In this document: piece after piece, positions 17,021-23,648 of the stretch
Numbering within the stretch: the first letter of the stretch is position 1
How the letters are laid out: each line of letters begins with the position of its first letter
Source: Novosphingobium sp. RL4
Lineage (GTDB): Bacteria; Pseudomonadota; Alphaproteobacteria; Sphingomonadales; Sphingomonadaceae
Assembly (NCBI RefSeq): GCF_035658495.1
Contig: NZ_CP141945.1
Coordinates: forward strand, 1,539,501 to 1,603,500
Direction: 5' to 3'
DNA: 64,000 nucleotides
Program-made: the position numbers and the translations under genes
The notes under the pieces: model-generated
What the model saw: the letters and a program-made list of their open reading frames with translations, nothing else
What the model was told of the DNA's origin: nothing
Database searches by the model: none

Positions 17021-17062
17021 GATGCTCTCCTGTAGGTAGATTTGCCGGATTGGCCCTTCTCC

Positions 17063-17088
17063 TACGCAGGTGCGTCGGCCCCGGTTAC
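17063..17088 (-). promoter_or_regulatory. ECF (SigF-type) promoter of bufA2BC
   Basis: GTAACC (17088-17083) and CGTA (17066-17063) separated by exactly 16 bases, 43 bases before bufA2. The same motif with the same spacing occurs before the sigma gene and before bufA1. It resembles the GTAACC-type -35 reported for Caulobacter SigF targets. Confidence 0.85.
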
Positions 17089-17094
17089 ACACAC

Positions 17095-17736
17095 CTACCA
17101 ACGAAGAAGACGCGGCCCCAGAAAGGCACCGGCAAGTGCGGCCAACAGGATGCCCAGGCTGTACCAGGTGAGCACGAAGATCGCCGATACTTCAGGGCAA
17201 TGCAGGCAATAGATCGTCGCTGCCCATGCCCCTGCCGCAAGTCCCGCAGCAGCGCCCGCTTCGCGCAGGCGCGTGGGCGCGAGACGGCGGAAGGACCACA
17301 GCAGGCCGATGAAGATCGGCATTGCCAACGTCAGCACCAGCCACGGACAGACCTTCCAGCTCGCCCCCAGCCACATGCCGAGCCATTCGCGCGACGGGGT
17401 GGCGGCAAGCTCGGCGATGCCGATCCCGGCAAGCAGCAGGACCGGCACGATCAGCCACCACAATCCGCGCAAGCCGGAGGATGTCGGGCGCGACAGGCGA
17501 ATGACGGCAACGATTGCGCCGATGCCCAGCGAAGCGGTGTAGGTCCACTTCATCCAGAACGAGAAGCCGTGCATTGCGGTGTGGAGATCGGGCCGGATGC
17601 CCAGAACCTTCGCTACCAGCACCGCCGTGACGAGCCCACCACCCACGATGCCAAGCCCAATCCTGCGGCCCATCGCACTTCGCGATACGCGCGGCGCGTC
17701 GCGGCTGAGGGAACGGATGAGGTCTTCGGTCTTCAT
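17095..17736 (-). CDS. nrsF: NrsF-family membrane anti-sigma factor (DUF1109)
   Basis: A 213-aa protein with a short soluble N terminus (MKTEDLIRSLSRDAPRVSRSA) and six predicted membrane helices, the DUF1109/NrsF architecture. NrsF holds its ECF sigma factor inactive at the membrane and releases it on metal stress; conserved cysteines sense the signal. Cysteines are visible here in ASWKVCPWLVL and TIYCLHCPEVSA, both at membrane borders, which fits sensing from the periplasmic side. Its ATG overlaps the sigma gene stop by 4 bases. It lies between the sigma gene and the bufA2 promoter. Confidence 0.9.
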   Translation of the reverse strand: MKTEDLIRSLSRDAPRVSRSAMGRRIGLGIVGGGLVTAVLVAKVLGIRPDLHTAMHGFSFWMKWTYTASLGIGAIVAVIRLSRPTSSGLRGLWWLIVPVLLLAGIGIAELAATPSREWLGMWLGASWKVCPWLVLTLAMPIFIGLLWSFRRLAPTRLREAGAAAGLAAGAWAATIYCLHCPEVSAIFVLTWYSLGILLAALAGAFLGPRLLRW

Positions 17737-18272
17737 GTCCGCTCTCCCCGGATACGGGCGGCGAGCGCCTTCAGTCCACGATGCACGGATACCTTAACGT
17801 CGGATTCCCCGATGCCGGCACCGGCGGCGGCTTCGGATATGCTGAGGCCATCGACATGCGTATCATGGATCGCGCGCGCCTGCTTGGGGGACAGGGTGGA
17901 GAGCAGCGCGTCCACATCCATGCGCGCCGATGCCGCATCCTCGAACCCCTCGACGATCAGGATCGTCTCTACATCCTCGATCGACACCGACAGGCGCCGC
18001 CTGCGAAAATGGTCGATCAGCCGATAGCGGGCAATGGAGTAGAGCCAGGCGCTGAACGGCCGGTCGCGATCGTAAGTCGCGCGTTTGCCATGTACCGAGA
18101 TCAACGTTTCCTGCACCAGATCCTCGACATCGTCCTGTGCGTCGCGCATCCGGCGACGGTAAAAGGCCCCCAACAGCGGCACGAGCGCGCGCAACAGCGC
18201 CTCGTGCGACGCGGCGTCGCCATCGAGACCTGCGGTCATCCAGTGTCTGAGTTGTGCTTCGCTCGCCTGCAT
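17733..18272 (-). CDS. sigF: ECF RNA polymerase sigma factor, SigF-like
   Basis: A 179-aa ECF sigma factor. Region 2 spans about residues 28-95 (DAQDDVEDLVQETLISVHGK, DRPFSAWLYSIARYRLIDHFRR) and region 4 about 118-170 (LSPKQARAIHDTHVDGLSIS followed by EAAAGAGIGESDVKVSVHRGL). Pairing with an NrsF anti-sigma and with bufferin genes identifies it as the SigF type that responds to heavy metals in Caulobacter. Its own promoter carries the same GTAACC-N16-CGTA motif seen before both precursor genes, so the operon is probably autoregulated. The leader would be very short, about 13 bases. Confidence 0.92.
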   Translation of the reverse strand: MQASEAQLRHWMTAGLDGDAASHEALLRALVPLLGAFYRRRMRDAQDDVEDLVQETLISVHGKRATYDRDRPFSAWLYSIARYRLIDHFRRRRLSVSIEDVETILIVEGFEDAASARMDVDALLSTLSPKQARAIHDTHVDGLSISEAAAGAGIGESDVKVSVHRGLKALAARIRGERT

Positions 18273-18291
18273 TCGGCCTCCAGCACATGTC

Positions 18292-18317
18292 TACGCGGCA
18301 TGGTGGCGCAAGGTTAC
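18292..18317 (-). promoter_or_regulatory. ECF (SigF-type) promoter of sigF-nrsF
   Basis: GTAACC (18317-18312), 16-base spacer, CGTA (18295-18292), 20 bases before the sigma start codon. Identical in pattern to the promoters at 17063-17088 and 18362-18387. Confidence 0.85.
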
Positions 18318-18361
18318 ACGCCGAGCGTACATCCATCAGAAAACTTTCTGCCGAACTCTGT

Positions 18362-18387
18362 GTAACCGGCCTGCGACCCGCTGCGTA
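18362..18387 (+). promoter_or_regulatory. ECF (SigF-type) promoter of bufA1-doxX
   Basis: GTAACC (18362-18367), 16-base spacer, CGTA (18384-18387) on the plus strand, 76 bases before bufA1. It diverges from the sigF promoter, the two -35 boxes being 44 bases apart. Confidence 0.85.
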
Positions 18388-18463
18388 AGTCCCGGCATGG
18401 ACCGCCGATCCATCGATGCGGCCCTGAAGAGTCTTTCAGACACCCCATTCGAGGAGATTTCCG

Positions 18464-18736
18464 ATGAACCGCACTCATGCCGCTTTCGCTGCCACTCTTG
18501 CCCTTACCCTCACCGCTGCCGGCGCTCATGCCGCGGATGGCGCGAAGGCACCGATGGAAAAGTGCTACGGCGTCGCCAAGGCTGGAAAGAACGACTGCAA
18601 GGCTGGAGCCGGGACCAGCTGCGCGGGCACTTCGAAGGTCGATTACCAGGGCAACGCCTGGAAGCTGGTGAAAGCCGGAACCTGCGCCGCGATCAAGACG
18701 CCCAAGGGCATGGGATCGCTGAGCCCCAAGGCCTGA
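18464..18736 (+). CDS. bufA1: DUF2282 bufferin precursor (BufA1-like)
   Basis: A 90-aa exported precursor of the DUF2282 family: a signal peptide ending AHAAD near residue 24, then the conserved stretches [35 protein letters not shown] and [14 protein letters not shown]. Four cysteines remain in the mature part, the number expected for bufferin 1, where central cysteines are turned into thiooxazoles and the protein buffers copper in the periplasm. A strong Shine-Dalgarno (GAGGAG) precedes it. It has its own ECF promoter and is cotranscribed with a DoxX gene, but no second DUF692 enzyme accompanies it, so BufB/BufC from the divergent operon would have to serve both precursors. Confidence 0.9.
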   Translation: MNRTHAAFAATLALTLTAAGAHAADGAKAPMEKCYGVAKAGKNDCKAGAGTSCAGTSKVDYQGNAWKLVKAGTCAAIKTPKGMGSLSPKA

Positions 18737-18806
18737 ATAGGCAAGCCTGAGAAGGACGGCGCCGCCTCGCTACGGACGGCGCTGCCCCTCGATTGAGAGG
18801 ATCACT

Positions 18807-19280
18807 ATGGCATCCCCCCTTCAGATTTACCGCCGCGCCCGAGACGGTGTACAGGACGCTCTGCCAGATGCAGCACTGCTCCTCGTTGCCCGATTCGGTA
18901 TCGCTGCCGTATTCTTCCAGTCGGGTCGGACCAAGGTGGAGGGGGTGCTCTCTATTACCGACAGCACCTACGAGCTGTTCCGCAGCGAATACGCCTTGCC
19001 CTACATCGATCCGGTGACGGCCGCCCGCCTCGCAACATATTCGGAGCATCTCTTTCCGTTGCTGCTGGTGCTGGGTCTATTCACCCGGCCTGCGGCCCTC
19101 GCGCTGTTAGGCATGACATGCGTGATCGAGATCTTCGTCTATCCCGCTGCCTGGCCGACGCACCTGAGTTGGGCAGGGCTCCTGCTTCCGCTCATCGCGC
19201 GCGGAGGCGGGGCATGGTCGCTCGACCGGCTCGCCACTGTTTCATATCTTTTTTACCGGAAAGAACCTCGTCATGCATGA
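18807..19280 (+). CDS. bufD: DoxX-family membrane protein (BufD-like)
   Basis: A 157-aa protein with four hydrophobic segments and the DoxX signature [26 protein letters not shown] stretch (about residues 25-45), ending in a short basic tail. DoxX proteins accompany bufferin operons as the fourth gene; a role in quinone or thiol redox chemistry in the membrane is proposed but not settled. It follows bufA1 by 70 bases, a gap holding two copies of GGACGGCGC, with GAGAGGATC before the ATG. Confidence 0.87.
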   Translation: MASPLQIYRRARDGVQDALPDAALLLVARFGIAAVFFQSGRTKVEGVLSITDSTYELFRSEYALPYIDPVTAARLATYSEHLFPLLLVLGLFTRPAALALLGMTCVIEIFVYPAAWPTHLSWAGLLLPLIARGGGAWSLDRLATVSYLFYRKEPRHA

Positions 19281-20159
19281 CATCGAGGCCAAGGGAGCCG
19301 TCATTCGATACAACCACATGCGACGTGGAACATGACGACCGTCAGATTCTCATAAATCAGCGTCGTCCCGCCCAGCCACCGGGCCTTCAAACCGGGACCA
19401 GATTGGCGTTATTAGCCACAGTGACGCGGGCACAATCGATGGTCATGTCGAGGCTGCAATGCGCAAGATGCTGCGATAACTCCAAACAGCCCACAAGCTC
19501 ACCGTGACTGGCAAGATAACGCAGCAGGCACTGGATTTACCGAAAATTGCGCGCAGCTGACCTGCTCGCCGGATACCGCCCTGCAGTTGTAAGGCGGAAC
19601 CTCAGCACTTATCAAACGACGTTTTGGCGCCAAGCGTCTGGGTTGGGTCGGCAGCCAACGCCGCCAAGACGTCAGCTATCGACCAAATTAGGTTGTTCAG
19701 AAGAGGGTGAAGATTGGTGAACGGAAGGCTGCTTTGAGGGTTGGCAAGTGATGCGCTGAACGGCAGGTCTGTCGGCGTTTTGGATCGGGAGTGCAGGGCA
19801 GGGGCTTGGCAGCTACGCGCCCCATCCAAGCCGTCCGACCGAGATTTTGCCGTGCTTGGAAGCGGTCATTCAAATTATGACTGGGTCTGGGACAAGCCCG
19901 CCATTCGCGAAGCATTCGACAAACGGCAGCTCCGGTCGGCAGCGGTCATTCTACTCGAACGCTGGTGTCGCGACTATGCATGCTGAACTGTCGACCTGGG
20001 CAACTCCCAAGCCGAAGATCGTGGACGGTTTTAGAGCAGTTGCGTCCCATAAACGATGGTAATAAAATGGGAATCTCGCTTTCCTTCCCAACGCACGCAG
20101 GACGATACAGCCGAGCAATCCGTGTTGCTGCCGCACATCCACTTCGCTAACTGTTGCGC
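19281..20159. other. Intergenic region with no recognised gene
   Basis: About 880 bases. Short frames on both strands (the longest about 80 codons, near 19741-19986 on the plus strand) show no domain, signal peptide or convincing ribosome binding site. The GC content looks lower than in neighbouring genes, which may indicate decayed or acquired DNA. Confidence 0.5.
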
Positions 20160-21245
20160 ATGAGTAATACAGTTGGTGTGCTGAAACGGATAGCTCCGAG
20201 CGTCATTATTGCGGTTCTGGCTTGCGTATCGATGGCAGAAGCCAGAACCAATGCATTGTTGCCGGACATGACCACAACCCTCCGCGAACAGCGCGTGGAG
20301 AGCGCGTCGGTCGCGCTGATCCGCCACGGGCGGATCGTCTCGACGGGCGCATGGGGCATGGCTGGCCCAAGCCGAGCGGCGACCATCGCCACACCATACA
20401 ACCTTGCATCGCTGACGAAGCCGCTGACGGCAGAAGTCATCTTGCGTTTGGTATCGGCCGGCAAGCTGTCGCTCGATGAGTCGATGGATCGCTACTGGAG
20501 CGACCCCGATCTGTCGTCCGATCTCCGGCGGACGAAGCTGACGGTCCGCATGTCGTTGAGCCATCGCAGCGGGTTGCCGAACTGGCGCGATGCGAAGGGG
20601 CTGGCGTTCGATTATGATCCCGGCACAACCACCGGCTATTCAGGCGAAGGGTATCAATATGCGGCGCGCTACGCAGAGCGTCGCACCGGGCAGTCGTTCG
20701 AGGCGCTTGCGGAGCGGTGGCTGTTCGCCCCCGCCCATATGCGTGCATCCGGCTATGTATCCGCTCAAGGAGCGACCCAGCCACTCGCAGTGCCCTATGA
20801 CGAAACGGGCAAGCTGCTGCACGTCGAGCCGGTAACGCGCTTCAATGCTGCCGACCTGGCCCATGCAACGGCGCGCGATTATGCGCGCTTCCTAATCGAG
20901 GTCCGCAATGATCGGGGCATTACCGCTTCCATCGCGGCGGAGCGCAACCGATCGCAGGCCGACCTGACGCCCGACATATGCGTCGGAGCGAAGGCAACCA
21001 CCTGTCCGCCTTGGACTGGTTTCGGGCTAGGCTGGCAGCTTCTCGGCTTTCCTGGCGAGACGATCATGCTCCACACCGGCAAGGATGCCGGGGCTTTCAC
21101 CTTCGCCGCTATCAATCGCGCGAGCGGTGACGGGATAGTCATCCTGACCAACAGTGACAACGGATGGCGGGTCATCCTGCCCATCCTCGAACGCACCGGC
21201 AGCGATCCGAGGCTGATCGCATTCCTCCGCGGCCAGATGAACTGA
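20160..21245 (+). CDS. Serine hydrolase, beta-lactamase/PBP-like (class C family)
   Basis: A 361-aa exported hydrolase of the beta-lactamase-related family (class C lactamases, D-aminopeptidases, esterases). The signal peptide covers about residues 1-28. Catalytic landmarks are the nucleophile motif SLTK (about residue 84), a tyrosine motif in TGYSGEGYQYAA (about 160-171) where the usual YxN is altered to YSG, and the third motif HTGKDAG (about 297). Altered YxN motifs are common in esterase or peptidase members, so substrate cannot be called and beta-lactam resistance should not be assumed. The ATG at 20160 is used. An NTF2-like gene follows after 7 bases, probably cotranscribed. Confidence 0.85.
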   Translation: MSNTVGVLKRIAPSVIIAVLACVSMAEARTNALLPDMTTTLREQRVESASVALIRHGRIVSTGAWGMAGPSRAATIATPYNLASLTKPLTAEVILRLVSAGKLSLDESMDRYWSDPDLSSDLRRTKLTVRMSLSHRSGLPNWRDAKGLAFDYDPGTTTGYSGEGYQYAARYAERRTGQSFEALAERWLFAPAHMRASGYVSAQGATQPLAVPYDETGKLLHVEPVTRFNAADLAHATARDYARFLIEVRNDRGITASIAAERNRSQADLTPDICVGAKATTCPPWTGFGLGWQLLGFPGETIMLHTGKDAGAFTFAAINRASGDGIVILTNSDNGWRVILPILERTGSDPRLIAFLRGQMN

Positions 21246-21252
21246 CAGGAGC

Positions 21253-21735
21253 ATGAGCATGATGACCGCCATCGCCGTTGCCACAGCGCTGCTCGCGGCG
21301 CCCGTGCCGCCTCCGGCCGATCAGTTAACGACGGAGATCGGCGCCCTCGATGCCAGGGTATTCGACGCCTACAACCGCTGCGACCTGCCGACCTTCTCCG
21401 GATACTTCGACCCCAAGGTCGCCTTCTATCACGACACCGGCGGTGCGACGTTCGAGCGTGACGCGATGGTAGATGGTGTGCGCAAATACATTTGCGGAAA
21501 GGTGAAGCGCGAGCTGATCCCAGCCACGTTTCGCGTCTATCCGATCAAGGATTATGGCGCGATTGAGGAAGGTGAACACCGCTTCTGTGAACTCGCTACA
21601 GGACGATGCGAGGGTATCGCCAAGTTCGTGATGGTCTGGGCGAAACAGGACGGCATCTGGCGGATCACCAGCGTCCTCAGCTACGGCCATCGCGCTGCGA
21701 CGCTCGCCGAGCAGCAGGGCGCTGCTGAAAAATAG
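21253..21735 (+). CDS. Exported NTF2-like (SnoaL/DUF4440) protein
   Basis: A 160-aa protein with a short signal peptide (about residues 1-18) and one NTF2-fold domain (about 25-150). The pattern EIGALDARVFDAYNRCDLPTF, KVAFYHDTGG and the late strand AKFVMVWAKQDGIWRITSVLSYGH is characteristic of DUF4440/SnoaL-like proteins, which may be small enzymes or binding proteins. Several cysteines are present (residues about 42, 77, 117 and 124). CAGGAG precedes the ATG closely. It probably works with the serine hydrolase encoded just upstream. Confidence 0.82.
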   Translation: MSMMTAIAVATALLAAPVPPPADQLTTEIGALDARVFDAYNRCDLPTFSGYFDPKVAFYHDTGGATFERDAMVDGVRKYICGKVKRELIPATFRVYPIKDYGAIEEGEHRFCELATGRCEGIAKFVMVWAKQDGIWRITSVLSYGHRAATLAEQQGAAEK

Positions 21736-22240
21736 CTCACAGTCCGCCTCCCGATTGGGAACATCCAATGGGACAGCTTGAGCGCAGCACGCGCCATGTT
21801 AGCCCAATGGAGGTCGTTCACGTTCGCTCGCGCTTCGGTTAATGGAGTTCAGCTTTCAGGATGCCCGGATGTGGCATTGAGTGTCAGCTATGTCGGCGGT
21901 CAGTGCATTGATGGAGCGGCCATAACTAAAATACTCAAAGCTGTTCTGGCCGACCCGATCTGCTCGGGCAGCCCTTTTCGATTTGGCGCTCTGGGAGAAC
22001 GATTGGTCGCAAGCAATGACGAGTGGGGGTATTTTGGGGGGTGTAGAAATTAAAGAAATTAAAAATAAACTTTAGAATCAAATACATATTCCGCTAAAAA
22101 TGTCCTACCCCCGCAACCGATTATGTACGACTTGAAGCCTCCAGCCCAATGGCCGGGGGCTTTTGCCGTTTTCGGCCCCCGTTTGCGAACGCGAAACAAG
22201 TTGGTCAATCTTGGTGCCATGAAGTGCCGCAGAAGCCTCC
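21736..22240. other. Intergenic, partly AT-rich region
   Basis: About 500 bases without a convincing gene. An AT-rich stretch at about 22048-22100 contrasts with the surrounding DNA and is followed by CCTACCCCCGCAACC (22104-22118), which resembles the 3' end of a tRNA gene, and then by a terminator-like hairpin. Confidence 0.5.
22136..22164 (+). terminator. Terminator-like hairpin
   Basis: AGCCTCC (22136-22142) pairs with GGGGGCT (22155-22161), seven pairs including one G-T, followed by TTTTGCC. No intact gene ends just upstream; the arrangement looks like the terminator that often follows a tRNA gene. Confidence 0.45.
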
Positions 22241-22587
22241 TCAATAGACACCGTCCGCGCCGACAACGATATCGTATCGCTCCTCAGTTCTATTGGAAAA
22301 CTTGACCGATACACCGGCATCGTCTTGACTTAACGCCTCCACTGTTACGCCCAGACGGATGTCCGCTCCGAGCGCTACGGCGCTGTCGCCTAGAACTTTC
22401 TGGAGTGCGCGGCGACCGATGCCCACGTTGGCTGGCTTGCCTTCCACCAATGCGGGCGTTGGGACGCGGGCGACTTTCGCACCATCTGGCAGAAAAATCT
22501 CGACGGCATCGAAACCGCGGGCGGCATCAAGAAACGTGTCGAGCACGCCTCTCTGCTGCCAACCACGAGAATTTTCAGATTCTGCAT
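22241..22587 (-). pseudogene. FAD-dependent monooxygenase remnant
   Basis: The start MQNLKILVVGS (22587) is the first strand of an FAD/NAD(P)-binding Rossmann fold, but the GxGxxG loop and about 100 further residues are missing. After a frame change the sequence continues with LPDGAKVARVP, GIGRRALQKVLGD, GADIRLGVTVEAL and YDIVVGADGVY, which belong to the middle of a PHBH-type aromatic hydroxylase. The C-terminal half is absent. It lies directly downstream of the MBL/TonB receptor genes, on the same strand, and was probably once part of that operon. Confidence 0.8.
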
Positions 22588-22613
22588 CAATAACTCCTCG
22601 AAATGGCAGATGC

Positions 22614-23648
22614 TCAAAACTCGTCGAGATCCTCGGCAATCACGGTGGGGCCGCGATAGGTCGCCGAGATTCTGGCGAGGTAGTCAAGGAGATCCCCCGC
22701 ACTGGCTGTCGGCGCGACGATGTGTGTAACGACCACCGATTTGACCCCGGCGCGCGCGGCCAGTTCGCCGACCTGCTCGGGTGCTAGGTGGTGGGTCGAA
22801 AGGTGCTGGGTCATCCCTACCATCGCGCGAACGCTCATATCCGGGCTGTTCCGGCGGACGTTGGCCACGGTGCGATCTACGTCGATCATTTCGGAAACCA
22901 GCAGATCTGCGTCCTTGGCCAGTTGTTCCACGGCAGGACTTGGGCCGGTATCCCCGGTGTAGGCGATCGTGCGGTCTGGTGCTGCGAACCGGAACGACAG
23001 CGATTTGAAATGCCGGTCGGCCGCAGAGCCTGCCGAAAAGGAATAGTGGGTGTTCTGCCGGACTGTGACGGCCACGTCCTCCAGGTTGAAGGTGGAGCCG
23101 TCAGTCAACTCGACGACTGCCACGCTGTTGGCAGGATTGGCGCTGGGTTCGCCAGGCAGCCCATAACCCGCTTCCACTGCCGGCTTCATCGATGCCAGGA
23201 GGCCGTCCACCACCGCACGCGTGCCAGGTGGGCCGTAGATGGTCAGCTTATCTTCCACGCCGGTTTGGAAGCGCAGACCCAGCACGGCTTGAAGCCCTGC
23301 GGTATGGTCGAAGTGCAGGTGACTCAGGATAACGGCATGGACCTGCTGAAGGCGGATACGGGTAGCGGCAAGCCGCTCGAGCGCGCCGTCACCGCAATCG
23401 ATCAAGTAAGCATCCCGCCCGCGCACCAGGAGATTCGCAGGCTGGCTGCGTGGACCGGAAGCAATCGGTCCTCCCATGGTGCCGAGGGTAAACCAGCTGG
23501 TGGAGGCATGCTGAGGCGGAACCGGGGCCGGGGCCGGGGCCGGGGCGTCCCCCGACGCCGCCGGCTCTGCCCCCGCGTTGGCAAGCGCCAAGGCGGGGGA
23601 CATCCCAGTTGTGCAAGCAACCGCAAAGGCAATGAGGCCGAGGCGCAT
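22614..23648 (-). CDS. Exported MBL-fold hydrolase (RNase Z/arylsulfatase-like)
   Basis: A 344-aa metallo-beta-lactamase-fold protein with a signal peptide (about residues 1-25) and a proline/alanine-rich linker. The metal site motif is HLHFDH (about residue 111-116), preceded by YLIDCGDGAL and followed by IYGPPGTRAVVDGL, AYTGDTGPS and LSTHHLAPEQVGELA, as in the AtsA/RNase Z-like branch. Since it is exported, a small-molecule ester, lactone or sulfate is more likely than RNA. The ATG at 23648 overlaps the TonB receptor stop as TGATG, so it is coupled to the receptor and may act on the ligand that the receptor imports. Confidence 0.85.
   Translation of the reverse strand: MRLGLIAFAVACTTGMSPALALANAGAEPAASGDAPAPAPAPVPPQHASTSWFTLGTMGGPIASGPRSQPANLLVRGRDAYLIDCGDGALERLAATRIRLQQVHAVILSHLHFDHTAGLQAVLGLRFQTGVEDKLTIYGPPGTRAVVDGLLASMKPAVEAGYGLPGEPSANPANSVAVVELTDGSTFNLEDVAVTVRQNTHYSFSAGSAADRHFKSLSFRFAAPDRTIAYTGDTGPSPAVEQLAKDADLLVSEMIDVDRTVANVRRNSPDMSVRAMVGMTQHLSTHHLAPEQVGELAARAGVKSVVVTHIVAPTASAGDLLDYLARISATYRGPTVIAEDLDEF

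Noticed and set aside
19741..19986. An 81-codon plus-strand frame in the gap after doxX
   Set aside because: No domain, and overlapping frames on the other strand are equally open; treated as noncoding.
20160..21245. Antibiotic-resistance beta-lactamase
   Set aside because: The altered tyrosine motif and general sequence fit the broad serine hydrolase family; resistance cannot be supported.
21778..22053. A 91-codon plus-strand frame after the NTF2-like gene
   Set aside because: No recognisable domain or ribosome site, and it enters the AT-rich patch.
23510..23560. CCGGGG-type short tandem repeat (about 23519-23550)
   Set aside because: It encodes the proline/alanine linker after the signal peptide of the MBL protein and needs no separate explanation.
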